Source: JAIUNP01 sp020161975
Lineage (GTDB): Bacteria > Pseudomonadota > Alphaproteobacteria > Rhizobiales > Beijerinckiaceae
DNA: 40,237 bases
Assembly: GCA_036745275.1 (NCBI GenBank)
Contig: DAIOGK010000030.1
Span: 1-40,237 of the forward strand
Direction of reading: 5' to 3'
The notes below the pieces were generated by a model. It was not told the DNA's origin and ran no database searches. It saw only the letters and a list, made by a program, of their open reading frames with translations. Of this stretch, positions 15,846-23,270 are shown piece by piece (position 1 is the stretch's first letter; each line of letters starts with the position of its first letter). The translations under genes and the position numbers were made by a program.

Positions 15846-17090
15846 ATGACACCCTGCACGAATCCTCACCTTGTCGACACCCTCAACTGGCTGGTCAAGG
15901 CCGCCATCGACGGCCGCTCCGAGAGGGGATTGACCAATGGCATCGGTAGGAGGCTGGTGGCCATGGGGGTGCCCGTCGACCGCATCTCGATGGGCTCCGA
16001 AGTGCTCGATCCCGTCCTGCGCTCGCGCCAGTTCATCTGGCGGGCCGACGAGGGCACGGAAAAGTATCTGCATGAGCGCGGCCTCAGCGAGACCGATGCC
16101 TGGCAGAAGAGCATTCTGCACCACATGATCCAGCAAGATTTGCATACCGTGCATATGCGACTTGATGACGAGGAGGCGCAGCGCTTCACCCTGCTGCCGG
16201 AGCTTCTGGAACGCGGCTATCAAGACTACTACGCCCGCATCATCCCCTATGGCATGATGGCCGAGATGGGCGGCAACATGCGGATGACGGCAACCTTTGC
16301 GACACGGCGCGCTGAGGGGTTCAGCGCCGAACACCTTGCGCTGATTGAAGCTGTCCTGCCCACCTTCGCGCTCGCCTACCTGGCGCGGACAAGTTTGCGC
16401 ATGACCCACCGCGTCCTGGAGACCTACCTTGGCGAGGTGCCGGCAAAAAGTGTTCTTTCCGGCCAGATCGCACGCGGACAGGCGCAATCACTGGAAGCGG
16501 TGATCTGGATGTCGGACCTTTCCGGCTTCACCCGCACCACCGAGCCGATGGAACACCTCACCATCCTCGAATACCTGAATGCCCATGCAGAAGTTGTCGC
16601 CGATGCCATCCACGATCAGGGCGGCGAAATACTGAAATTCATCGGGGACGGTATTTTGGCCGCATTCGATGGTCGAACCGGCGCAGTTTCCGGCGCCGAA
16701 CAGGCACTGAATGCCGCGCTGCGGGTGCAGACTGAAATCGCCAGCCTGCGCCAAAAGCGCGGTCCGGCCGGCCTCGCCACCTCGAACGTCACCATCGGCC
16801 TGCATTACGGCAGTGTTCTGTTCGGCAATTTCGGCTCGGTCGACCGGCTCGATTTCACTGCGCTCGGCTCCGCCGTGAACGAGGCGAGCCGCCTCGTCTC
16901 GCTGGGAAAAACGCTGGAGCAGACCATCATCACTTCCCAGGCCTTTCACGACGCACTGACAACACAGCGCGGCTCGCTCGTGTCCCTCGGCCGTTATGCC
17001 CTGCGCGGCGTCTCTCGCGCGCAGCATCTCTACACGGTGGATTGGGAGAGCCTGTCTAAAGCGCCCGGAACAGCGCCGCCGCCGTCATGA
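15846..17090 (+). CDS. Class III adenylate/guanylate cyclase
   Basis: This soluble 414-residue cyclase makes a cyclic nucleotide, most likely cAMP. Residues 1-200 form an N-terminal region I cannot name; it includes a predicted helical stretch around 90-140. The catalytic domain spans about 215-400. The two metal-binding aspartates are Asp224 in WMSDLSGFTR and Asp268 in FIGDGILAAF, 44 residues apart as in known enzymes. Lys264 stands at the purine-selecting position. Asn345 and Arg349 in GSAVNEASRL are the expected transition-state residues. The ATG has GGAGA directly upstream, a close spacing. The frame stays open to 15009 across pccB, which is rejected. Its last 35 bases overlap the end of the ATP12 gene on the other strand. 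Confidence 0.92.
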   Translation: MTPCTNPHLVDTLNWLVKAAIDGRSERGLTNGIGRRLVAMGVPVDRISMGSEVLDPVLRSRQFIWRADEGTEKYLHERGLSETDAWQKSILHHMIQQDLHTVHMRLDDEEAQRFTLLPELLERGYQDYYARIIPYGMMAEMGGNMRMTATFATRRAEGFSAEHLALIEAVLPTFALAYLARTSLRMTHRVLETYLGEVPAKSVLSGQIARGQAQSLEAVIWMSDLSGFTRTTEPMEHLTILEYLNAHAEVVADAIHDQGGEILKFIGDGILAAFDGRTGAVSGAEQALNAALRVQTEIASLRQKRGPAGLATSNVTIGLHYGSVLFGNFGSVDRLDFTALGSAVNEASRLVSLGKTLEQTIITSQAFHDALTTQRGSLVSLGRYALRGVSRAQHLYTVDWESLSKAPGTAPPPS

Positions 17091-17835
17091 ATTCGGCATG
17101 GCGCCGCTGGCGGCGATCCTGCGCCTCGGCGTCCTCGCCCCAGAGCCGGGCGTTCCAGTCCTCATCGACGGTCGCTGCCGCAAAAGCCGCTTCCGCATCC
17201 ATCGCGCCATCGGCGAAAGCGAGCGGGATCAGCGCTGAGCCGGCAATGGTCACCAGCGTGTGCAGCGCCGCCAGCGCCACGGGGTTTTCAACACGGGCAA
17301 AGGCGGCCCGCACCGCCACCAGCGCCGCCGGCTCCTGCCGCGCATGGGTAATGCCCGCAGACAGCAGGAAGTTCACGCCGTAGCGCACCCGCATATGCGC
17401 CAGCACCGGGTCCCAGGCCGCATTTTCACACGCAACCAGCCCTTCCGGCCCCTCGGCGCGATAGCAGACAAGATCGGTGCCGGCGTATTTCGCCATGTCG
17501 TCGATCACCTCGTCGCGCACGGCCCCCACGCGGTCAATGCCGATGTTGGCGATGCGTGTGGCGTGCATGGTCGAGGGGTTGATGTGCGTGTCCTGCGCGC
17601 CCCATTCGGCGGCGAGAATCTCCGCCGCCGCGCGCACCGGCAGGCCAAGAGGGTTGCGCCCGGGCGTGTGGGCGCGCTTGCCGTCGAGCGTCACCAGAAA
17701 GCCGCCCTCGCCCTCCTCCACGCCCACCGCCTTGTAGAAGCGCTTCGGCAGCGCCTTCTGCATGGTCGCGCGCGAGGCGACATAGGCGTCCTTCGGCTCG
17801 TGGGGCGGCAGATCGGGATAAAGCACATCACGCAT
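17056..17835 (-). CDS. ATP12-family F1-ATPase assembly chaperone
   Basis: This 259-residue protein is of the ATP12 family. In mitochondria Atp12 binds the F1 alpha subunit before assembly of the F1 head, and alphaproteobacteria carry homologues. Visible features are an N-terminal RFYKAVGVEEGEGGFLVTLDGKR-like start of the domain (about residue 32 on), GLPVRAAAEILAAEWGAQ, the TRIANIGIDRV stretch and ENAAWDPVLAHM. The end is less typical. It is the last gene of the run that begins with htrA and lies 5 bases after the pseudouridine synthase. Its 3' end overlaps the cyclase gene on the other strand by 35 bases. The local role in ATP synthase assembly is from family knowledge. Confidence 0.9.
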   Translation of the reverse strand: MRDVLYPDLPPHEPKDAYVASRATMQKALPKRFYKAVGVEEGEGGFLVTLDGKRAHTPGRNPLGLPVRAAAEILAAEWGAQDTHINPSTMHATRIANIGIDRVGAVRDEVIDDMAKYAGTDLVCYRAEGPEGLVACENAAWDPVLAHMRVRYGVNFLLSAGITHARQEPAALVAVRAAFARVENPVALAALHTLVTIAGSALIPLAFADGAMDAEAAFAAATVDEDWNARLWGEDAEAQDRRQRRHAEFMTAAALFRAL

Positions 17836-17840
17836 GTCGG

Positions 17841-18929
17841 TTACTCCGGCGCATCCTCGATGGGATCATAGCCCTTGGTGTCGAAGCCGAGCAGGTTCCA
17901 CGATTGCTGCATATGCGGCGGCAGCGGGGCGGTCACGTCCACGATCTTGCCGGTTTTCGGATGCGGAATGGCGATGCGCCGCGCCAGAAGATGCAGCTTG
18001 TTCTGCATCCCGCCGGGCAACTCCCAGTTCTGAACATCAAAATATTTCGGATCGCCGACAATGGGGTGCCGCATATGGGCGGTATGTGCGCGCAATTGAT
18101 GGGTACGGCCCGTCACCGGCTTCAGCGACAGCCAGGCGAGCTTCTGCGCCATGGTATCGACCACCGCATAATAGGTCACGGCATGGTCGGCACCCTCGTC
18201 GCCGTGTTTCGCCACCTTCATCTTGGCATCGCCATGCTCGTCCTCGCCCTTAGCCAGATAGGTCGAGATCCGCCCCTGCTTGACGCGCGGGACACCCGCC
18301 ACCAGCGCCCAATAGACCTTGCGCGCCGAGCGTGAGCGAAAGGATTTGGCCAGCGCCGCCGCAGAAAGCCGCGTCTTGGCGATGATCAGGCACCCCGCCG
18401 TGTCCTTGTCGAGGCGGTGGACAAGACGCGGACGCTGGCCATCGCGCTCCTTCAGCGCATCCAGCATCCCGTCGACATGCCGCACGGTGCCCGAACCGCC
18501 CTGCACCGCAAGCCCTGCCGGCTTGTTCAGCACCATCATCTCGTCGTCTTCATAGAGCGTGATCGATTTGAGATAGGCCGCCGTTTCGCTCTCACGTTTC
18601 GCTTCTTTCAGCGAGCGCGGGCGCGCATTCTCCGCCGCTCCCGGTCCGGTTGAGGCGCGCTCGCGCGGCGTTGCCTCCCCCCTCGCGCCGGCCTCTCGGG
18701 CGTCGGCGCGCGGGTTCGCATCCTTGTCGAGCGGTGGAATGCGGATCGTCTGACCGGGCGCCAGCCGCGTATCGGATTTGGCGCGCTTGCCTTCAACCCG
18801 CACCTGCCCCGTGCGCAGCAACTTCTGCAAATGACCGAAGGCGAGATCGGGGAAATGTTGCTTGAACCAGCGGTCAAGGCGCATCTCCGCCTCGTCCGGC
18901 TTCACTTTGCGGATCGAGACCACGCTCAT
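17841..18929 (-). CDS. RluA/RluC-family 23S rRNA pseudouridine synthase
   Basis: This 362-residue enzyme isomerises uridine to pseudouridine in RNA. An S4 RNA-binding domain (about residues 16-66, MRLDRWFKQHFPDL and KLLRTGQVRVEGKR) is followed by a charged linker rich in Arg, Glu and Ala (about 68-118). The catalytic domain then holds HRLDKDTAG with the nucleophile Asp174 and the later GRTHQLRAHTAHMRHPIVGD. The architecture fits RluC, which modifies large-subunit rRNA, though RluD-like or mixed specificity cannot be excluded. The start overlaps the crcB stop by ATGA, so the two are coupled. Confidence 0.92.
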   Translation of the reverse strand: MSVVSIRKVKPDEAEMRLDRWFKQHFPDLAFGHLQKLLRTGQVRVEGKRAKSDTRLAPGQTIRIPPLDKDANPRADAREAGARGEATPRERASTGPGAAENARPRSLKEAKRESETAAYLKSITLYEDDEMMVLNKPAGLAVQGGSGTVRHVDGMLDALKERDGQRPRLVHRLDKDTAGCLIIAKTRLSAAALAKSFRSRSARKVYWALVAGVPRVKQGRISTYLAKGEDEHGDAKMKVAKHGDEGADHAVTYYAVVDTMAQKLAWLSLKPVTGRTHQLRAHTAHMRHPIVGDPKYFDVQNWELPGGMQNKLHLLARRIAIPHPKTGKIVDVTAPLPPHMQQSWNLLGFDTKGYDPIEDAPE

Positions 18930-19306
18930 GCCATCACCAGCTTGCCAAGAAAAAGCCCCAGCGCCACGCCCAGAAGCGAAACGCCCAGCGACAGCGCCAC
19001 ATAAAGCAGCGCCAACCCCGGTTCGTTGCGCATCCAGAGGGCGGCGCTGTCAAGCGCGAATGCGGAAAAGGTGGTGAATCCGCCAAGCAACCCGGTCATC
19101 AGCAACGGTCGCACATCGCCCGTGCCCGCTTCAGGAAATGGCAGAACGCGGAACAACAGCCCCATGACAAAGCAGCCGATGATATTCACGGCAAGCGTCC
19201 CGGCGGGAAATGCCGTCCCGAACAGCCGCATGCAGAAGATCCCCGTATACCAGCGCAGCACCGAGCCGACGCCACCACCGATAAAAACCAGGATTGCATC
19301 ACGCAT
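18926..19306 (-). CDS. crcB: Fluoride ion channel CrcB/FluC
   Basis: This 126-residue protein has four membrane helices. It forms a dual-topology dimeric channel that lets fluoride leave the cell. Typical motifs are GGGVGSVLRWY near the N-terminus, AGTLAVNIIGCFVMGLL (with the conserved Asn) in helix 2 and GLLGGFTTFSAFALD in helix 3, holding the Phe and Ser residues of the pore. The ATG at 19306 overlaps the end of rarA by 8 bases, and its stop overlaps the next gene by ATGA. No fluoride riboswitch is possible directly upstream because rarA abuts it. It therefore appears to be expressed with the htrA-rarA run. Confidence 0.94.
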   Translation of the reverse strand: MRDAILVFIGGGVGSVLRWYTGIFCMRLFGTAFPAGTLAVNIIGCFVMGLLFRVLPFPEAGTGDVRPLLMTGLLGGFTTFSAFALDSAALWMRNEPGLALLYVALSLGVSLLGVALGLFLGKLVMA

Positions 19307-20612
19307 CGCCGTTGCGCTCCCTGCGCAGTTTCTCCCACCAGTCAAGGCGCTTTCTGAGTTCCCGCTCGAAGCCACGCTCAACCGGCTCATAATAGCGTTG
19401 TCGGCCCAGCGCCTCCGGCCAGTAACTCTGGCCAGAGAAGGCATCCGGCGCATCGTGATCGTAGCGGTAATCGGCGCCGTACCCTTCCGATTTCATCAGC
19501 TTGGTCGGAGCGTTGAGAATGGTTTTGGGTGGCATCAGCGAGCCGGCCGCCTTCGCCGAGGCCATCGCGGCCTTGTACGCCTTGTAGACCGCGTTCGATT
19601 TCGGCGCGGTGGCGAGATAGACGACGCACTGGGCAAGCGCGAGTTCGCCTTCGGGTGAACCGAGAAAATCGTAAGAATCCCGGGCAGATAGTGCGACGGC
19701 CAGCGCCTGCGGGTCGGCATTGCCGATATCCTCGCTCGCCATGCGCACGAGGCGGCGGGCGAGAAACAGCGGGTCCTCACCGCCATCGATCATGCGGCAG
19801 AAATAGTAGAGCGCAGCGTCCGGGTCGGAGCCTCGAATGGTCTTGTGCAGCGCGGAAATGAGGTTGTAGTGCCCTTCCCTGTCGCGATCATAGATCGGCG
19901 CCCGGCGCTGGAGCACCGCGCCGAGTTGTTCAGCCGTGAACGTCTCGCGCGGCTTGGCGGCGCGCCAGATCTCCTCCGCCAGCGTCAGCGCGGCCCGGCC
20001 ATCGCCATCGGCCATGCGCACGAGCAGGTCGCGCGCCGCATCGTCCAGCGGCAGCGGGCGATCTTCCAGCGTTTCCGCCCGCCCGATCAGCCGCGCGATG
20101 GCCGGATCATCGAGCGCCTTGAATGTCATCACCCGCGCCCGCGAAAGCAACGCGGCGTTGAGCGCGAAGGACGGGTTTTCCGTGGTCGCACCGACCAGCG
20201 TGATCGTGCCATCCTCCATCACCGGCAGGAAGCTATCCTGCTGGGTTCTATTGAAGCGGTGGATCTCGTCCACAAACAGCAAGGTGCCCTGCCCGGCCAT
20301 GCGGCGTGCGCGGGCGGTGTCAAACACCTTCTTCAGGTCCGCAACACCGGAGAAAATCGCACTGATCTGCTCGAAATGCAGGTTGGTGACGCCCGCGAGC
20401 AGCCGTGCCACGGTCGTCTTGCCAGTGCCGGGCGGTCCCCAGAAGATCATCGAGCCGAGCGAGCCGGACTGGATCAGCCGCATCAGCGCGCCGTCGGGCC
20501 CGGTCAGATGCTCCTGCCCCACCACCTCGCCAAGACTGGCCGGACGCAGCCTGTCGGCCAGCGGCCTCGGCGCGTCCTGTTCCAGACCGGCGGCGGCGAA
20601 GAGGTTCGTCAT
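19299..20612 (-). CDS. rarA: Replication-associated recombination protein A, RarA/MgsA (AAA+)
   Basis: This 437-residue clamp-loader-like AAA+ ATPase acts at stalled replication forks. Walker A is GPPGTGKTT (59-67) and Walker B is FVDEIHRF (from 113). The N-terminal PLADRLRPASLGEVVGQEHL is diagnostic, as are the sensor region VGATTENPSFALNAALLSR and the C-terminal MASEDIGNADPQAL and PPKTILNAPTKLMKSEGYG. The ATG at 20612 is 4 bases after the htrA stop. The upstream extension of the frame to 20825 lies inside htrA and is rejected. Confidence 0.95.
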   Translation of the reverse strand: MTNLFAAAGLEQDAPRPLADRLRPASLGEVVGQEHLTGPDGALMRLIQSGSLGSMIFWGPPGTGKTTVARLLAGVTNLHFEQISAIFSGVADLKKVFDTARARRMAGQGTLLFVDEIHRFNRTQQDSFLPVMEDGTITLVGATTENPSFALNAALLSRARVMTFKALDDPAIARLIGRAETLEDRPLPLDDAARDLLVRMADGDGRAALTLAEEIWRAAKPRETFTAEQLGAVLQRRAPIYDRDREGHYNLISALHKTIRGSDPDAALYYFCRMIDGGEDPLFLARRLVRMASEDIGNADPQALAVALSARDSYDFLGSPEGELALAQCVVYLATAPKSNAVYKAYKAAMASAKAAGSLMPPKTILNAPTKLMKSEGYGADYRYDHDAPDAFSGQSYWPEALGRQRYYEPVERGFERELRKRLDWWEKLRRERNGDA

Positions 20613-20616
20613 CGAC

Positions 20617-22020
20617 CTAGCCGCCAATGATCGTGTTGATAACCTGCCCGCCGCGGTTGATCGAGACACGCCAGTTGTAGTTGCGGCCCCGCACGAGATC
20701 ATCAAGCACCTTGGGTGAGGTGACGCGGCTGCCGTTAATGGCCAGAATGATATCTCCCTTCTGGAAGCCGAACTCCTGCGCCGGACTGCCGGCATCGACA
20801 TCCGAGACGACCACGCCGTCGGCATCGAAATTCATCGAGAGTTCCTCCGCCACCGCCGGCGAAAGATTGACGGCGATGATTCCGGTGAAGGGGCTGCGTC
20901 CGCCGATCTTCAGCGTTTCGCGCGGCTTTGTTTCCGGTGCAGCCATCAGCCGGGTGGGCAGCACCAGCGTGCGCCCGCCACGCACAATGGTGATGCTGGT
21001 GTTGCCGCTGATGCCCTTGGTGGCAAAGCGGAATCCAAAACTGTCGGGATCATCCACCGCCGCGCCATCCACCGCCGTAATCACATCCCCCGCCTTGAGG
21101 CCGGAGGCAGCGGCCGGGCTGTCCGGCACCACGGAGGAGATGAGCGCGCCAGCCGGCCGGGCGAGACCCAGATTTTCGCCGATCTCCGCCGTCACCGGCT
21201 GCATGCGGGCGCCATACCAGGGCCGCTGCACCAGCTTGCCGCCGGCCCGCGCGCTGTCCATGACCACGCGCACCATGTTTGCGGGAATGGCAAAGCCGAT
21301 GCCGTGGCTGCCGCCGGATTTGGAATAAATCGCCGAATTGATGCCAACGAGCCGGCCCTGCACATCGACAAGCGCACCGCCGGAATTGCCGGGATTGATC
21401 GCTGCATCGGTCTGGATGAAGAACTGGTAGTCTGCAACATCAACATGGGTGCGGGCAAGCGCGGAGATGATGCCCTGTGTCACCGTCTGGCCCACACCGA
21501 ACGGGTTGCCGATGGCCAGCACCAGATCGCCCACCTGCAAATCATCGGAATTGCCGAGTTCCAGCGCAGGAAAGCTCTCTTTCGTCCGCGTCTTGATCTT
21601 CAGCACCGCAAGATCGGATTTGGGATCCCGCAGCAGCACCTCGGCTTCGAACTCCCGCCGGTCTGCCAGCGCAACCTTGAGTTCCGTCATGCCGTCGATG
21701 ACATGCTGGTTGGTAATGACGATACCGTCGCTGGAAACGAGCACGCCCGAACCGACCGACTGCTGCATCCGCCCCTGCGGCAGCCGTCCGAACAACTGGC
21801 TGAAGAACGGATCGTCGAACATCGGATGACGGCCCTGACTCTGCCGATTCGCGCCATAGACATTGACGACGGCGGGCGCGGTCTTTTTCACCAGCGGCGC
21901 GAAGGACAGGCTCATTTCAGCCTTTGTCTGTGGCACTTCGCGTTGAAAAAGTTGTGCGGCAGCGCCGGTAGCCAGCACGGCCGCCAGCACGACACCAAGA
22001 ACGGGGGCAAATCGGCGCAT
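20617..22020 (-). CDS. Periplasmic HtrA/DegP-type serine protease with two PDZ domains
   Basis: This 467-residue protein has a signal peptide (residues 1-22) followed by a trypsin-like protease domain. The catalytic triad is His106 (ITNQHVIDG), Asp136 (KSDLAVL) and Ser213 (INPGNSGGAL). Two PDZ domains follow, about 255-350 (GLKAGDVITAVDGA) and 375-460 (GFQKGDIILAINGS). It degrades or refolds damaged envelope proteins; DegP and DegQ cannot be told apart here. AGGAG lies 7 bases before the ATG at 22020, preferred over the in-frame ATG at 22041. It heads a five-gene minus-strand run and is divergent from pstS, sharing a 174-base spacer that contains the Pho box. Confidence 0.94.
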   Translation of the reverse strand: MRRFAPVLGVVLAAVLATGAAAQLFQREVPQTKAEMSLSFAPLVKKTAPAVVNVYGANRQSQGRHPMFDDPFFSQLFGRLPQGRMQQSVGSGVLVSSDGIVITNQHVIDGMTELKVALADRREFEAEVLLRDPKSDLAVLKIKTRTKESFPALELGNSDDLQVGDLVLAIGNPFGVGQTVTQGIISALARTHVDVADYQFFIQTDAAINPGNSGGALVDVQGRLVGINSAIYSKSGGSHGIGFAIPANMVRVVMDSARAGGKLVQRPWYGARMQPVTAEIGENLGLARPAGALISSVVPDSPAAASGLKAGDVITAVDGAAVDDPDSFGFRFATKGISGNTSITIVRGGRTLVLPTRLMAAPETKPRETLKIGGRSPFTGIIAVNLSPAVAEELSMNFDADGVVVSDVDAGSPAQEFGFQKGDIILAINGSRVTSPKVLDDLVRGRNYNWRVSINRGGQVINTIIGG

Positions 22021-22096
22021 GGCGCAACTCCTGAAGAACATGCCTCATATTCACCAAGAGCGCGGCAATTCCTAGGCCAGAGTCGCATTGCAACCA

Positions 22097-22114
22097 CTGT
22101 CATTCAACTGTCAC
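22097..22114 (+). promoter_or_regulatory. Pho box (PhoB binding site) upstream of pstS
   Basis: CTGTCAT (22097-22103), TCAA, then CTGTCAC (22108-22114) form two 7-base direct repeats at an 11-base pitch, essentially the PhoB consensus. This places the pst operon under phosphate-starvation control. By the usual geometry the -10 would fall near 22124-22129 and transcription would start near 22136. Confidence 0.9.
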
Positions 22115-22194
22115 AGAGGAGCCTTAGGAGGCGTTCCATGGAGCGGGCTCAGCAGTGAGCTTCGCAAGACCGACCTGTAACGGAGCCATCCGAC

Positions 22195-23211
22195 ATGATC
22201 TCGAAGCGCCAATTCATCGCTGCCGGCCTCGCTGCGCTCACCGTCTCGCCTGCGTTTGCGGCAGATATCGCCGGCGCCGGCGCAACCTTCCCCTATCCGG
22301 TCTATGCCAAATGGGCCGATGCCTACCGGAAGGAGACGGGCACGGGCCTCAACTACCAGTCGATCGGTTCGGGCGCCGGCATCAAGCAGATCATCGCCCG
22401 CACGGTTGTTTTCGGCGCCACGGATGCGCCGATGAAGGGCGATGCGCTCGCCAAGAATGGCCTCGTCCAGTGGCCGCAGGTTATGGGCGCCATCGTTCCG
22501 GTGGTGAACATCGAGGGTGTGGAGCCCGGCAAGCTCGTGCTCGACGGCGCCGCGCTGGCCGACATCTATCTCGGCAAGATCAAGACCTGGGATGATGCCG
22601 CGATCAAGAAGCTGAACCCCGGCCTCAACCTGCCATCGGCCCCGATTACGGTCGTCCGCCGGTCGGATGGTTCGGGCACGACCTACGTTTTCACCAATTA
22701 TCTCAGCAAGGTCAGCCCGGACTGGACGAAGGCGGCGGGCGCCGGCACGGCGGTTGAGTGGCCGGTTGGCGTTGGCGCCAAAGGTAACGAGGGCGTCGCC
22801 GGCAACGTCGCGCAGACCAAGAACGCCATCGGCTATGTCGAGTATGCCTATGCGAAGCAGAACAAGTTGACCTATTCGGCGCTCGTCAACGCCGCCGGCA
22901 AGACGGTTCAGCCGACGGTTGCCGCCTTCCAGGCTGCTGCCGCCAACGCCGAATGGGGCAAGGAGCCGGGCTTCTATCAGATCCTCACCCAGCAGCCGGG
23001 CGACGCCTCCTGGCCCATCACCGCGGCCACCTTCATCCTGCTGCCCAGACAGCCGCAAGACAAGGCCGCCGCCGCCGAGGCGCTGAAGTTCTTCGCCTGG
23101 GCCTTCGAGAAGGGCGACAGGATGGCCGAGGATCTCGACTATATCCCGATGCCGGAGAACGTCGTGACATTGATCAAGGCCAGCTGGGAGAAGGAAATCG
23201 TCATCAAGTAA
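22195..23211 (+). CDS. pstS: Phosphate ABC transporter, periplasmic phosphate-binding protein
   Basis: This 338-residue binding protein captures phosphate for the PstCAB importer. The signal peptide is residues 1-22 (PAFAAD cleavage region). Phosphate-binding segments are visible: AGATFPYPVYAKW near 30, GSGAGIKQI near 60, FGATDAPM near 74 and VVRRSDGSGTTYVFTNYL near 155. The C-terminal half has VGAKGNEGVAGNV and AIGYVEYAYA. The ATG at 22195 follows CGGAG with 9 bases between. It is the first gene after the Pho box and is separated from pstC by a strong hairpin. Confidence 0.97.
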   Translation: MISKRQFIAAGLAALTVSPAFAADIAGAGATFPYPVYAKWADAYRKETGTGLNYQSIGSGAGIKQIIARTVVFGATDAPMKGDALAKNGLVQWPQVMGAIVPVVNIEGVEPGKLVLDGAALADIYLGKIKTWDDAAIKKLNPGLNLPSAPITVVRRSDGSGTTYVFTNYLSKVSPDWTKAAGAGTAVEWPVGVGAKGNEGVAGNVAQTKNAIGYVEYAYAKQNKLTYSALVNAAGKTVQPTVAAFQAAAANAEWGKEPGFYQILTQQPGDASWPITAATFILLPRQPQDKAAAAEALKFFAWAFEKGDRMAEDLDYIPMPENVVTLIKASWEKEIVIK

Positions 23212-23221
23212 TTGACTGATG

Positions 23222-23252
23222 CGCCGGCGGGGTGTTTTGCATCCCGCCGGCG
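23222..23252 (+). promoter_or_regulatory. Intercistronic hairpin between pstS and pstC
   Basis: A 13-bp stem (23222-23234 with 23240-23252, one G-T pair, 5-base loop TTTTG) starts 10 bases after the pstS stop. No T-run follows, so it more likely protects the pstS message or limits read-through than fully ends transcription. It would favour excess PstS over the membrane subunits. Confidence 0.75.
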
Positions 23253-23270
23253 GGATCGACGGAACAGGAC

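Noticed and set aside
22155..22595. Plus-strand frame overlapping the start of pstS in another frame
   Set aside because: It conflicts with the PstS signal peptide and binding motifs and has a GTG start without a ribosome site of its own.
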